A stretch of 64,000 nt of DNA from Symsagittifera roscoffensis (GCF_963678635.1 NC_087064.1:17415802-17479801); one strand, 5' to 3'. Shown: positions 24,701 through 36,305, counted from the stretch's first letter. Numbers and translations: made by a program. Notes: a model not told the origin generated them from the sequence alone.

Positions 24701-27700
24701 ATTTGAGGGAAAAAAAAACTGATATTTACTAACTAACATGCCTCAATTTATAGAGCGGACGAATTTTAACTAGTATACGAAAAAGTTCATTGAAAACATC
24801 CGACCCTGCGCAGGTTCGAACCCCCTCATTTTTTGCTGGTCTCCTCCCTACTTCTACGCGACAGATCCATGATACCTTGAAGCTAAAGTGCTATTTGTAA
24901 TATAATAGTCTGTGTTAATATCCTTAGCATTGGCTGTACTTGATAGCTGGTTATTGATCAGAATGAACACGTTCAATACGAACACATTTTGTCGCAACAA
25001 TACTTGCGTCGTAACAATATTTGCAAATAAGCTTTGCTTGTGTAATAATGGTTGGTATCGAAATGACAACCTATCAATTGACTGTCCGAGACCTTAAGCC
25101 ACTTTATTCATTTTCTGTATGACTAAAAATTGTTTAGTATTACACAATTAATGCAAATTTCATGGCAGTGCTTAAGATAGAATTTGATTCAATTCAAGAG
25201 AATAATCGTCTCCGAATAAATTTTGGTTGGCTCAGTTTTCGTCCCACGACGGTTTCACATTAAAAACTAAATTGTAAGTAGTCAGAAATCTGCAGCAGGA
25301 CGAACTCTATCAGATTTGTCTCAATTTCCTCGAGATGTGCGCATGTTGGCTCTGACGTGCCAATAGCTGTCAGTTGTTTTCATAACCAGTTCGCTTTACT
25401 TACAAAATTTTTGGTTACTAGTAGGGCAATGCCTAAATTATTGTTCAATTCAATTTGAGTGAGAATTCGTGCCCGAATAAAATCTAGTTGGCACAGATTT
25501 CTTCTAAAGATTTTGCATCTCTTCCAGTGGCTGAGCTGTGGTGGTGCGTCGGCACTGATGCGCCAATAGCTGCCAGTCGTTTTTGTAAATAGTTCGTACC
25601 TCGGGACTGAAAGCTCGCAACACCTATCAGCCTGATTATGGGCTTTGAATCTTCCAAAACAATGCGGTAATTACTTTAACAAATGGGACACAATTATAAC
25701 GAACAGGATAAAAATTTTAACAGTTTTTGTCGTAAACTGAAATCTGTTCGCGCCAAAATTTAAGAAATTGAGTGAGTTTAATTTTTCTCTCAAGAAAATG
25801 ATACTAAATACGTTCGTTTTTTTGGTTTTTATGAAGCTGATAATTTTTGCTGGACAATCCTGAGGCAACGGACATTGATCAAAATTTCGATTTAGCCCTG
25901 CTCCTCGCTTCTATATGAATATAAAATCCTGCATGTGGTCTTTAGCGATATTTAGATAAATAAAGCGACAGCATTAAGACGACAAGACGATAAATTTAGA
26001 ACTCTCTGTTTTTTTCTTTCTTTTTTCGCAACAATTGCCAGTTTTTTGTCTCCAAGCCAAAGTGGGGAGAGTAATGGCCCTATTTGTCTCAGTTTTCAAA
26101 AATAAGTCCTTTATTAAAATCCCCGAGGAATTTGCCATGGTCTTTTTTTGGCACGAATAAATGCCTATGAGGTTATCTGTTTGCTTTTTATTACAGATGA
26201 GCAGCGTCAGAAGATAGAGGAGGCTCTGAAGAGCGAGAATGACAGACTGAGGACAGAGTTGAGGAAGGAGAGGGAGCAGAGACAGCAGCTGGAACATGAC
26301 GAGGCAGACAGGGTACGTAATAGTCCATAGCAAAAATCTCTATCCCATCACTTTTGCATAGCATAGCTCTCCTCTCTAAGCATATGTTCTTCCTAAGAAA
26401 CATTCACACGAGGTCAAGCAGAGCTTCGCACCACAATCAATACAAAAATTAGCGATAACGAATGGCCCATTTAAAGGTCCTAATGAAAATGACAAATCAT
26501 TACAAAAACTAAATATTCCATTTAAGCCAGGGGCGGATTAGGGGGGGGGGGGGTTGGAGGGGGCGGACTCGGACGTCTTCTTCCCTTTTCAGGGATTCGA
26601 CACCCTGCCGACCCAAAGGGTCCCCCTTTGAACTATTTTGAGATATCCAATTTGGGCTGACGGACCCTAAAATTTTTCTAAAGGCGCTTTTGGCGCCAAT
26701 ATATACTTATTTTAAGGAGGGAGCGCGCGCCGAAAAAATGCGATTTTTTGTTTAAAATTTTCCAAAAAAAGTGCCCAAAAACGCTTTTTTGGCCTGTTTT
26801 TTTTCAAAATTTTGCCTGCGGAACTTTTTAGTACTTTGGAGAGCTCAGAAAACCAATTTGGTCGACCTAAAAAAAAGGTCGACAAAATTTCGAAAAAATT
26901 TTCAAATCCGCACCCCCCCCCCCCCTCGAGAAAATCCTAGATCCGCCCCTGATTAAAACCCGAAAGTTCAATTCAAAACAATTTTCAAGAAGAAAAGCAA
27001 TTCAAGATAACAAGCATCAAAGCTTTGCTCTCAATCAAAAATAACAAACATCACGAAGAGACGCGAAGAGACTTTCTTATACCATGAATTTTATCCGCAG
27101 TTTCAGGGATCAGAACACAAAGAGAAAAGGAAAAGAAAAAATTAAGACCATGGCAGTCTGTCTAAAAAGCTTCAAATATTAAAAATCAGTTTGTTAATAT
27201 ATTCAATTGTGGTTTTTAATCACTGAGTCGATAAACTTTAAATAGAAAAAATTGTATTCAAGAGAGCTCTATGCAAAAGTAGCCGGTTATTTTTACATGT
27301 TCCTCCCAAAATCCTTTTAAATTGAAACTATTTTTCTCGAATCCGATTGGCTAAAATAGCATATCAGGTTCCACTGCCATCTAAAAATATTTGGTTCACA
27401 TTTTAAGTAATTTTGAAATTTAGCCTTATTGGCCAAAAGGTTGTTAGGTAAAGTTTTCGAACTTATTGGAAAGAAAGCTCCGGGATAAAAAATGTAACAA
27501 ATTTACTTCTGCTCGAAAATCAATTTTGTTTTGCGTTTTGTTCTCTGCTTTATAGTTTAATTTTGCAAATTAACAAAAATTGGGTGAAATAATTAAAAAA
27601 CCAAAAAAGGCAAGAAAACGAAAAAAAATCTTATCGAGTCGAAAAGCAATTAAATTTTTTAAAAGCTTATCTTGAATAAAACAGGACTGCTTGTGCGTCA

Positions 27701-30700
27701 AGCCGAGGCCATTAGTGATCCGGCTGTACTTTAACGCCTTAAAAAAAATTTTGCTTAAAAAAATGACAAAACAACCGAACAATTTTTTTAAAGTTTTTTT
27801 TTGAACTACAAATGATATATTTAGCGTCTCTTTTCCTATCAATAAGAACAAATGACTTGCCTCAATTCAATTTGGAACGCATAAATCTGCCGCTTATGCG
27901 TGTTATAAAAAAATATCGCGCATTGATTATCCCAAATTGGCCGATTTCAAATCCCCATAACTTACAACAATGATCACAGGTGACATATTTCAAATTTGTA
28001 AGGCTCTAGAACACAAAATTTTTCACATGGAACAAAAAAAAAACAATTCCAAAAACGTTTAATTAAAAAGTCAAAAATTGACTGAATGAAAAAACTACAG
28101 CTAGCATAAATATTCCTCTGTTTCTTTGAAAATCGGAACAATGAATTCTGAACTAAACGCTTCATTAAAAACTACTGTCAGTTTTATAAACACAACTAAA
28201 AATTTAAACAAAGATGACCGGTTACTGTGCAAGTAGCACAGAATGTTCAGACCATAGTCCAAAAAAAAAGATTTTTTTTTAAAAAGTCAAATAAGTATAT
28301 TTTTTCTGCGTGGTGTGATAAAAAGAAGTGATGAACGTACTACTAGAACTGATGCTTTCTCGAAAGTTGTAATAAAATAGGAAAAATTGCCAACAATTTT
28401 GTAGAAATGAAACGAAAAACAAAAAATCAAAAACAAAACAACTAAAAATTTGTTTATTTTTTTTCAATTCTTTTTGTAGAAATTTTTGGAAACTGAAATT
28501 TTTTCATTCACAAAATGGCGCTGCCAAACTCCAAAAGCTAATACTAATTGCGTAATTGCGTTTTCAGCGCTTAAATTAAGCATAAAAAATCTTAAATCTT
28601 TGGTAAGCCTGTTCGCTCGCTTAACTTGTTCGAAATTGAACTACAAATCAAAAAGTTTCAGCCAGTTTTTCTCAATACTGGGGATTTTTTTGAAAACGCT
28701 TCACTTTCGTTCGAATCACAGTTGAAAGATTTTTAAATTGGCATATCGTTGGAACGTTTCGCGATACCCAATTGTGCGTGGAAAAAAACTAAAGTACACA
28801 CGAACACATTTTCTCCCTTTTTTCCATGATCGGCACAAAAACAACTGTAAGTAAGGAGACTTTTGAGATCTGAAAGAAAATGAATCCTCTCCAAAAACAC
28901 TGCTCCAAAAACATACAGGCCCAATATCACACTTTTGCTCGTCATTCGACGCAGTATGTGCCAATTTATTTATTAGAATGAACGCCGTAGGTATTTCGGC
29001 AAACAAATTTGAAAAAAAATCATCAAGCTGAAAAATGCTCATGATTTTCTCCTCGCAAATTTTAGAATAACATGTGATGCGACTATTCAAGAAAATCTGG
29101 CCAGATAAAAACTTCGGGACAAAATTTTATGGGACAGTGTTTGGTCACTGAGCTCTCTTTGATGAGATATTCTACTCAACAAGGCAATAATTGAGAATTG
29201 AACTTTGGGAAGCTACTAAAATTGGTTTTCTTCTAAAATAAAACTAACAGAAAGAAGCGCAGTAAAAATGATAGAACGTGGCGTCAAATTTAAAAAAAAA
29301 CATCTTCGACAACCGAAATGTTTCAATTGGTTCACCATCTATGCCAGCAAACCGGAGTAATTATCAAACTAACCCACACCTGTTCAATGCAGTCTCATAG
29401 ACCAGTCAGATTATCCATATTTTTTGAAAAATTGTTATTTTTTGTTTAGTTGTTATTTTTTGCACCCGATAACGATTAAGACTATATTTACTGGTTTCTC
29501 AAAGTTTATATGATTTGTCCACAAGAAAAAGGACCAGCATACGAGCTGATCAGCTCTTCACGTTGAACCGCTGCTGAGCCCCTGGTTAAGAATTACATGC
29601 ATTTTTTTGCTATTTTTGTGGTCTGGGTAATGTTGCCTCACCCTCTAGCCACGAGCACGGATCATGGTGGTCCTCAAACTTCCGACCTTTCGACTGAGAG
29701 GTGGAGGTGTAACCACTTCACCACCGCTCCCCAATGCTTAAATTCTACCATTTAAACTTCTTGTGTTGCTTAGTATTGTATTTCAACAATCAGAGCACCT
29801 CTTTTGCAAGACATGATTGGGTTAGACAGTAAAGTCGCACAAACAATATTTTCGATACGGTCAAATCCTTTTAAATAGCTTCATCATCAAGTATGCGTCG
29901 AACTTTCAGGCTGTAACCTGTAACTCAAGTAGTTGAATAGAGACTGATAAAGTGTGAAAGCAGTATTTCGCAGAAAATAAATTTCTGAAGGAATAACCTT
30001 CATTGATCATATTGAATAGCCAATTCCTTATAACTGTCTTTGAGGTCTTTTTCGAACTCTGATGCTCTTTACCCGAACTATCTTTGTCATAAAATAGGTT
30101 AAAGAGCTGGCTCTGTCTGATATGGCTAGGCTACACCAACAGGTGGCGAAATATCAGACACAGGCAACCGCTGTGAAGAAAGTGGTAACTAAACAGTGCG
30201 TGGATACGAGTATATGTATTTGTCAAATGAATGAATCCCGGGTCGAGATACCGCTCCCTGAGAAAAGCCAGCAACACTGAAGTCAAAAAGCAAACAATGC
30301 GAGCGCAAGTCTCAAAAATACAATTTTTATCACTTTCGTACAAAAACAAGCCGGTCGAAGAAGTATATACTATACTCATATATATGATATTAGGCAATAA
30401 TCTCGACCCGGGAGCTCAAGTTTTGTATCATGCATGTGTAAATTCGCATCTCGTGGTCATGATTGAGTTTTCAGCTGAGAGTGAGCATGCTATATGAGTG
30501 ATTTGTGTGTAGATTGCGCGTGAGAATGAGTTGAATGTGAGTCCCCTGGAACTGGCCCGGCTGAGAAGTCTGGATGCCGAATTGGAGGATAAAGACCTCA
30601 AGTACATGGCTCTGCAGAAAGCGGTTTGTAGAGAACTGGTTTATTTGATAAACGGCTGGGTTTTGCCAATAATCTGTACCGCTATTTCTTTCCTTCTCAA

Positions 30701-33700
30701 TTAGGGTCATTTTGTGATTTTGTTATGTTTTATGACATTCACTTTTTGCGACCCTGCAGTTGCTAGAAAGTAGCATGTTCAGGGGAGGATGCAACAATGG
30801 TGGTTTCCAAATTATCAAAAGTGCTCCATCTTCTACATACACACTCAAAGCAGAGCTTTGCATCACCTGCATACTAAAACGTATGCCAGACTTGTGTTAA
30901 AAATTGTCAAAAATTTTAAATTATTTAAACATTTGAAGAACAAAAAAAATAAAAATTCAAAAAGTGTCATGAAACTTTACACAGAAACAAAAATACTCTT
31001 CACTTCGTTGCGCCATTTCCAAATGTTGTCGTTGTCAAAAAACATTTACGACAAAATGAAATTGTTATAGTAACTTATTACATGACAAGGTTTTTCCTTG
31101 AGTTTTGGAAATAACTTACATATTTTAGGCAGTTTAATGTGACAAACCTGAACCGATGTTCAAAAATTTGATCGAATATACCCAAAATTTAGGAGGCTAA
31201 AATGCTGGAAGCTAAGTACAAATTTTAGGACAAAAAATATCCAAAAGATACTCAAATACGCAAAGAAGCTAAATTCAAAAATACTAATCTTAATATTTTT
31301 TGGTAGTGTTGATACTAGAAACTTCCTAAAACAACTTCTTTGCTCAAAATTGAATAGATAAATACAGTAAAGTACCAATACGATACTCTAGATACAGTAA
31401 CACTCCACTTAGTAAGAAAAACATTTAAAAGCTAAGAGACCACCATAACTAAAACGGTAAATTACTGGTTTCAGTCGTCATCAAAAAACTCTTTCTACAT
31501 GGAAAGTCTAGTACACGGTTCCGATAACGTTGCTTGTCCCAAAAAAAGTTGTATTTAAATTCAATTAAATGCAGCTTCACAGAATACATTTACGTTTTTT
31601 TCAGTTGAAGTAGAAAAAAAGGTCTAATTGTAAGAAAAGTTAGTGTTGTTGCAAATAAGTTAACAAAAAAGTAGAAAAACGATAGTCCGACAAAAACAAT
31701 TTATCGAGAAAAAACCCTGAGTTTTCATAAGAAGAACAGGTCCTGGAAATAGCAGATTTAGGAAGAAGCAGACACTCCCATCTCCCATGCCCCCCCCCAC
31801 CTCAGGGATTCAAACCCCAGACTACCCAAAGGGTCTTTGGTTTTAACTTAGGACATCAAATGTTTGGTGGTTAACCCTAATAATGTTCAAAGGCATCTTT
31901 GGTGCCATTCTATACTGATTTTGATGCGAGAGCTCCCGCTGCAAAAAAAAACGCAAATGTTTGGTCGCTTTTTTTACAATTGCCCAAAATTGTCTTTTTG
32001 CCTGTTTTTTAAACAATTCGCCTGTGGCGCAAAAGGTTTGGTCAAAATAGTCTTTACAGTGATTGGGAGATCTCGGAAAATCAATTTAGTTCGTTTGTGC
32101 GTTTGAAAATGTTCCGCCCTGGGTCCTGATCAGAACTTAAACTTTTTACATAGTGACCAAGTTGAGCTTCGCACCACTTGCGATACAAAAATTATAGACT
32201 ATGATTAAAATCAAATCAATAGAAAAAACAGAGATAATAGTTTTTGTCCAAAAAATTATAGAAATTGCAACAGACGCCCAAAATAACAGAAGCAAAAAAC
32301 CTGCCCCAATCGAAACTTAACATGGTACTTTTGGAATGCTCGAAAAAAAGCTTATTTAAAAAAACCCTTTCTACGAAACTAAGCCGACAAAAAAGCAGAC
32401 AATAATCTAAGCTAGGCGAAAAATTTCAGTTAGCAAAACTTAATTCTCAACTGAATGGAACTGCTGGACTTTGTCGTTTCAAGCATGGATATTATAACAA
32501 CCCTTCAAAAAAACCTTCCGATCGGATCCAAACCACAAGCCACAGCGGTCTCACACAGTTGTTTGTTTGCCTCTAAACCAGATGCGCCATATGCTTGATT
32601 GAATTTATTTTTACCCAGCAGTAAAAACCGAAAATAAAACTTTCATTCTGAAATCAAAATTCAAAAATTTCCAAGCTAATACAAAAATTTCAAGTCGCCC
32701 TTCCCCCAGAATACACATACGCATAAAAATTTTTTATTAGGTCATCAAACGACGCAATAAAAGGCTAAATTTTGATATAAAATAACCCGAAACCTTTGAA
32801 GCCTAAAAAGAAAAAAAAATAACAAACCCTGGTGGCAAAATTACAATCAGCGAAAATATCAAGTTTCGATTAAGCAGGATATTTAAATTACCAACATGCT
32901 CAGAATCGGAATTTATCTTTTGCGACAGAAAGGACAGTAGATGTAGGAGTCCACAAAATGAGTCCAGTGAACAAATTTATTCCAGGAAAAAAGTCTAGAA
33001 CGCGATTCCAATACCCTTGTTTACCGCAAATGAATCAAGCTATCAAATGATTCAGTGGATCTATTGGTCAAGTTCTATGTTCTGTTTTCATAATGTTCTC
33101 TATTTGCAAGCGTACTGACATCGCTTTTTCCAAATCTCTTGAATTTTGGCTTAACTTGGCTTTGGGGCAATCTACACCGATTTGCTTGATAATTATTCTG
33201 CAGCTATTGGCCATTCTAGGGTTTGTGGAGAACCAGAAATCTAAATACTTCTCATTTTTCCCTTGTAGATATAATTTTATTCCGAAAACATCGTTTGTTG
33301 ATTTTCAAAAAACATCTTCGCCATTCGCTACAGTTCTTGATTAAAGTGACACCAGTTACATTTTCTCATCATCAATTGTTTTTCAGCTGGAGGACAACAG
33401 TCGCATGTGGGGGAGGGAGAAGGAGGAACTGTTGAGGCGGATCACTGAGTTGGAGAGGGGCTTTGCCAGGTCTCCCGTCATGATACTCGGGCACCCCTCC
33501 CTCAACAAACCCCACCTACAGCCACACACAAACCATAACGTCCACACGGTAACTATTTTTTGTATCTTCAAAAAAACGACTCCTTGCTTTCATGTAACTT
33601 GATTCATTTTCCTAAAAATTATATTATAAACAATTACGCCCAAATGTTGCGTCGGTGTATCTAAATGACACCTTTTCGTCATCAACTTATTAGCTTCTAA

Positions 33701-33781
33701 TTCATTCAATTTCAGGACCGGCTGATGAGTCCACACTATCGACCCAAAAACTGGCCATCACGACTGGAACCTATCAGCTGA
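21736..33781 (+). CDS. Uncharacterised coiled-coil protein, eight exons
   Basis: The gene is reconstructed from splice sites and phase as 21736-21768, 22104-22309, 24270-24454 (possibly running into the N gap), 26197-26312, 30098-30184, 30513-30623, 33387-33548 and 33716-33781. If exon 3 ends at the gap edge the sum is 966 nt, in frame from ATG to TGA, or 321 residues. Residues 1-79 are acidic and Gly/Pro/Asn-rich. Residues 80-141 are rich in Ser, Pro and Lys and likely disordered. About 142-270 form a charged heptad coiled coil (EEALKSENDRLRTELRKE, REKEELLRRITELER), followed by a short basic, proline-rich tail. The protein looks like a cytoplasmic scaffold or cytoskeletal adaptor, but I do not recognise the family. 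Introns carry MITEs and local duplications. The exons stand out by their higher GC. Confidence 0.8.
22104..22309 (+). CDS. Coiled-coil gene, exon 2
   Basis: The acceptor is TTGACTTTAG and the donor GAG|GTAATT. The exon encodes an acidic, Gly/Pro-rich stretch (PPNEDDLPPEESMNNALGG and on to ADRYQ). It is strikingly GC-rich against AT-rich introns and ends with two bases of a split codon. Confidence 0.75.
22320..23000. repeat. Degenerate tandem repeat in intron 2
   Basis: Three related blocks at about 22385-22500, 22560-22710 and 22840-22970 share a 'ccacaaataat'-like segment, 'atgatattaaaac' variants and a 'cgagaaaaaccg'-like end. All sit in one intron and no coding signal was seen. Confidence 0.55.
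23148..23770. repeat. 313-bp tandem duplication in intron 2
   Basis: Near-identical units start at 23148 and 23461 with 'tgttgtccaatttgctt', and a diverged third trace reaches about 23960. Part of the unit ('ctgaatattctgtgctac') has an inverted relative at about 28225-28262 in a later intron of the same gene. Confidence 0.85.
24270..24454 (+). CDS. Coiled-coil gene, exon 3 (abuts the N gap)
   Basis: The acceptor (…TTTCCAAAG) is weak but supplies the single base needed to complete the split codon. An alternative start after CTCTTTAG at 24244 has a better tract but the wrong phase. The product is Ser/Pro/Lys-rich (KDRSPPKSPALQTLFGK). The last base before the Ns leaves phase 1, as the next exon requires, so the donor may be the first two bases of the gap. 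Confidence 0.65.
24455..24654. other. Assembly gap (200 N)
   Basis: Exactly 200 Ns, probably a standard-size placeholder. The gap touches exon 3 of the coiled-coil gene on its left and a SINE-bearing repeat on its right. Confidence 0.99.
24655..25045 (-). mobile_element. TTACACA MITE carrying a SINE-like segment, copy 1
   Basis: This repeat shares its body with copies at 36833-37302 and 40666-41222; its left end is lost in the N gap. On the minus strand the part at 24801-24868 has a Pol III B-box (GGTTCGAACC). The right end has the 'aagctttgcttgtgtaa' terminus. Confidence 0.65.
25150..25610. repeat. Diverged ~270-bp tandem duplication
   Basis: The blocks at 25150-25400 and 25420-25610 share 'ccgaataaa', 'gccaatagctg' followed by 'cagt', and a 'gttcg' ending, with considerable divergence. 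Confidence 0.5.
26197..26312 (+). CDS. Coiled-coil gene, exon 4
   Basis: The acceptor is CTTTTTATTACAG and the donor AGG|GTACGT. After two bases finishing a split codon it encodes EQRQKIEEALKSENDRLR and further heptads, and ends in phase 0. Confidence 0.85.
26528..26951 (-). mobile_element. hAT-like MITE (CAGGGGCGG family)
   Basis: The ends are CAGGGGCGGATTAGG and CCTAGATCCGCCCCTG, giving terminal inverted repeats of about 15 bases. The flanking 8-mers ATTTAAGC and ATTAAAAC agree at 6 of 8 positions, consistent with an old 8-bp target duplication. It contains long G and C runs and 'ggcgccaatatatac'. Orientation is opposite to the copy at 35382. It lies inside an intron of the coiled-coil gene. 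Confidence 0.8.
29636..29732 (-). mobile_element. tRNA-derived SINE-like fragment
   Basis: Read on the minus strand, the sequence begins GGGGAGCGGTGGTGAAGTGG and resembles a tRNA 5' half with an A-box-like TGGTGAAGTGGTTA. The B-box region is degenerate, so it is unlikely to be a functional tRNA. Confidence 0.5.
30098..30184 (+). CDS. Coiled-coil gene, exon 5
   Basis: The acceptor is CATAAAATAG and the donor GTG|GTAACT. The exon has 29 codons, phase 0 at both ends, and continues the heptad pattern (ELALSDMARLHQQVAKYQ). Confidence 0.82.
30513..30623 (+). CDS. Coiled-coil gene, exon 6
   Basis: The acceptor is TTTGTGTGTAG and the donor GCG|GTTTGT. The exon has 37 codons, phase 0 at both ends, with leucine-rich heptads (PLELARLRSLDAELEDKDLK). 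Confidence 0.83.
31750..32128 (-). mobile_element. Degenerate copy of the CAGGGGCGG MITE
   Basis: The order of shared phrases ('cagggattcaaacccc', 'aaagggtc', 'ttggtgccat') matches the 26528 copy, but the termini and G/C runs are eroded. It lies in an intron of the coiled-coil gene. Confidence 0.65.
33387..33548 (+). CDS. Coiled-coil gene, exon 7
   Basis: The acceptor is TTGTTTTTCAG and the donor ACG|GTAACT. The exon has 54 codons: the last heptads (REKEELLRRITELERG), then a Pro/His/Asn-rich linker. Confidence 0.85.
33716..33781 (+). CDS. Coiled-coil gene, exon 8 (stop)
   Basis: The acceptor is TTCAATTTCAG. The exon has 21 codons (ending WPSRLEPIS) and TGA at 33779-33781. AATAAA follows 107 bases later. 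Confidence 0.83.
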   Translation, partial: DRLMSPHYRPKNWPSRLEPIS

Positions 33782-33887
33782 CAATAAATATCAACCACAG
33801 CAGCTTATTCAGTACCTGAACTTCGAATTGAACTTTGAAAACCATCGAATTAAAATAGTTCCACAGTCTGATAATTTGTTTCCTCTT

Positions 33888-33893
33888 AATAAA
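33888..33893 (+). terminator. Poly(A) signal of the coiled-coil gene
   Basis: AATAAA, 107 bases after the TGA, with a T-rich tract just downstream. Confidence 0.6.
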
Positions 33894-35381
33894 ATTTATT
33901 TTTGTCAATTTTTGCCGACGACTTAAACTTGAAAGGAGACTCATTTTATAATACTTAAATTATTATTTCTGAAATAACCATTAGAAAAAGAAAACATTCA
34001 TAAATAAACATTTGGGAACAAATAAAGGTATTGTGTGAAAACAAAACAAAACCCTACCAGCTACATTGAGACGTCTGTCTATATATCAATTTTTGCGTCC
34101 AAATAACTTAAACAGTATTTTAGTTTAACATCGAATAACTTCAGCTAAATTCCAGCGGCTTTTCATGTACAACTAATTGTATAATCCTCATGATAAAATA
34201 CCACTCTTTATTTCAAACTAAAAAGGTATTTCAAGCATGATTTTCGACAATAGAGAATTTTGATACCTGTTTGAAATTGCTGACTAGTTTTCCAAATATG
34301 ATTTTAGCACCATTTTGATTTCATCTTATAGCCCATGACCAAACAAATTCCATATTTCGTAGCTATTCAATTCATTCACTTTAGTTAAGACAATAAATAA
34401 TTCAAAATAAAATTTTTAGAATATCAATAAATCATACTTTTCTAAGATGACCAGCATATAGCAGCAGCAATTGAGATAATAAACCTAGCTTCGTCAAATA
34501 TTATAGCTTTGCTTTCTGAATATTTGGTTCAATGATTGTTCTATAGCTTAATTATTTATTAATCTAGTGACAGTTAGAATATACAAAGCGGTACGAAAAT
34601 TTAACGCCGAAGAATTCATTACATGAAATAATTTTCATATTAATAAAACGAAGAATTTCCTACGTTCAGTCGAATAAACTGTATTTCAGTTTCTGCATAA
34701 TTCTGGGCAACTCTTTTCTCCAGGGCAGGTATTATTCTGAATATGGGGCTAAGGCAAGGGTGGCTACTGCATGTTATTGCGTAACGAGATTTGCATCTCC
34801 CATTAACACGGCGAGTTCATTCAGTGAACAATTTGAGCAAACTAATATTCCTACTCTTTCTTTTTATTCTTTTCTTCCTTGTTACGACTCTGCTTTTTTG
34901 TACTTTGGGATTGCGGCCAAAATTGTGAATTTTTGGTTAGGCGAGTTATTACATGGTTGCACCATTAAGTTTGATGCCCCGTCTGTTGTGAGACAGCCTT
35001 GTGAGGATTTGTGCACGAACAGTTTCACCTAAATAACACACATTTTTGACAATGCTTCATCATTCGTGAACATCTTTCCTTTTTAGTGACCACTTTTCAT
35101 CTTTCGAATTACAAATATAGAGTAGAAAAAACCAATATTGTTAAAGCCCTTTGAACTTCATATTGAAAGAGTTTAACACAGAGGCGAAGCGGAGCCTCGC
35201 ACCACTTGAATGCGCTACCACACACATAGCAAGCTAGCAGACAGAAAATGAAACAAAAGCCACTAATTCGAAAAACAATTAGAACATTTCGAAAAAAAAT
35301 AACTACGAAATTTTCAGAAATTTGTCTGGAATGATGTTCAATTTAAAAACACAAAAATTGGCATTTAATAAGTATTCAGAC
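33894..35381. other. Intergenic region
   Basis: This is AT-rich 3' flank of the coiled-coil gene. One feature stands out, the open stretch at 34724-35032 (separate entry). A short 'gaggcgaagcggagcctcgc' palindrome near 35183 resembles the ends of other small repeats in the window. Confidence 0.4.
34724..35032 (+). CDS. Possible orphan terminal exon or retro-ORF
   Basis: About 102 codons run open from just after a CTCTTTTCTCCAG acceptor-like sequence to TAA at 35030-35032. The composition is less AT-rich than the flanks, and the peptide is Cys/Phe/Tyr/Ser-rich (…YYSEYGAKARVATACYCV…). There is no ATG near the start, so it would have to be a 3' exon or a truncated mobile-element ORF. No upstream exon of matching phase was identified and I recognise no domain. 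Confidence 0.25.
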   Translation, partial: GRYYSEYGAKARVATACYCVTRFASPINTASSFSEQFEQTNIPTLSFYSFLPCYDSAFLYFGIAAKIVNFWLGELLHGCTIKFDAPSVVRQPCEDLCTNSFT

Positions 35382-35830
35382 CAGGGGCGGATCTAGGATT
35401 TTCTCGAGGGGGGGGGGCGGATTTTCAAAAAAACTTCCAAAATTTTGACGACCTTTTTTTTTTTTTTTAGGTCGACCAAATTGATTTTTCGAGGAGCTCT
35501 CCCAAAGCACTGTTTTGCCCCTACTTTGGCTAAATTTTCTGCGCCGCAGCCAAATTTTTGAAAAAACAGTCAGAAAAGCCGTTTTCGGGCAATTTTTGAA
35601 AAATTTTGACAAAAAAATCGCGTTTTTTTGGCGCGCGCTCCCCCTCAAAGTTAGTATATATTGGCGCCAAAGGCGCCTTTAGAAAAATTTTAGGGTCAGT
35701 CGGCCAAAAATGGATTTCTGAAAAAGTATCAAAGGGGTGACCCTTGGGGTCGGCAGGGGGTCGAATCCCTGAGGGGGGGGGGGGGGGGGGGGCGTCCGCC
35801 CCCGCCCCCCCCCCCCTAAATCCGCCCCTG
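35382..35830 (+). mobile_element. hAT-like MITE with perfect 8-bp target duplication
   Basis: The element runs from CAGGGGCGGATCTAGG to CCTAAATCCGCCCCTG and is flanked on both sides by ATTCAGAC (35374-35381 and 35831-35838). The 8-bp duplication and short inverted termini fit the hAT superfamily. At 449 bp it has no coding capacity. Long homopurine and homopyrimidine runs lie near both ends. Confidence 0.9.
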
Positions 35831-36239
35831 ATTCAGACACCAAAATTGATCGGCAACGAAGATAAAAGCTGACAAAAGCTGGTTAGACTCCCGTTTAGCA
35901 AAACTGTTTTCAATTGAAAATCTTTTGGAAGTTCCGAAAATCCAAGTTATTACGCCCCCTCCCGGAAACACACATTAAACCGTCAAAACCTAATTTTTCT
36001 TCAAAACAAAGCTTGACTAGGTCACTTACTTGATAAAAAACAATTGAATCCAAACAAACAAGCGGAAAAAAATCGAAAAAAAAATTACAAACTTAGTAAG
36101 TTTACAAATTACAGTCACAAATCAAAATTCTTTCAGCTACAACGAAAATTACTTACAGCACAGCAAAAATCCGTAACAAGGCAACTAAGCCGACCAAACA
36201 TAAGCAGACACAAAACAGATCGACAATTTTTCGAAACAG

Positions 36240-36305
36240 AATATTTCCCTTCTGATTAAAAAAAAATTTCTGGCCTGATTCGAACATAGGACCTTTACCA
36301 CCTCA
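36240..36305 (-). mobile_element. Short tRNA-like (SINE) fragment
   Basis: On the minus strand, GTTCGAATC preceded by 'tggtaaaggtcctat' resembles a tRNA T-arm/B-box. The rest of a tRNA is not evident. Confidence 0.35.

Noticed and set aside
26148-26196. Extension of exon 4 of the coiled-coil gene upstream to an ATG at 26148
   Set aside because: A strong CTTTTTATTACAG acceptor at 26196 and the phase of the flanking exons indicate that this part is intron.
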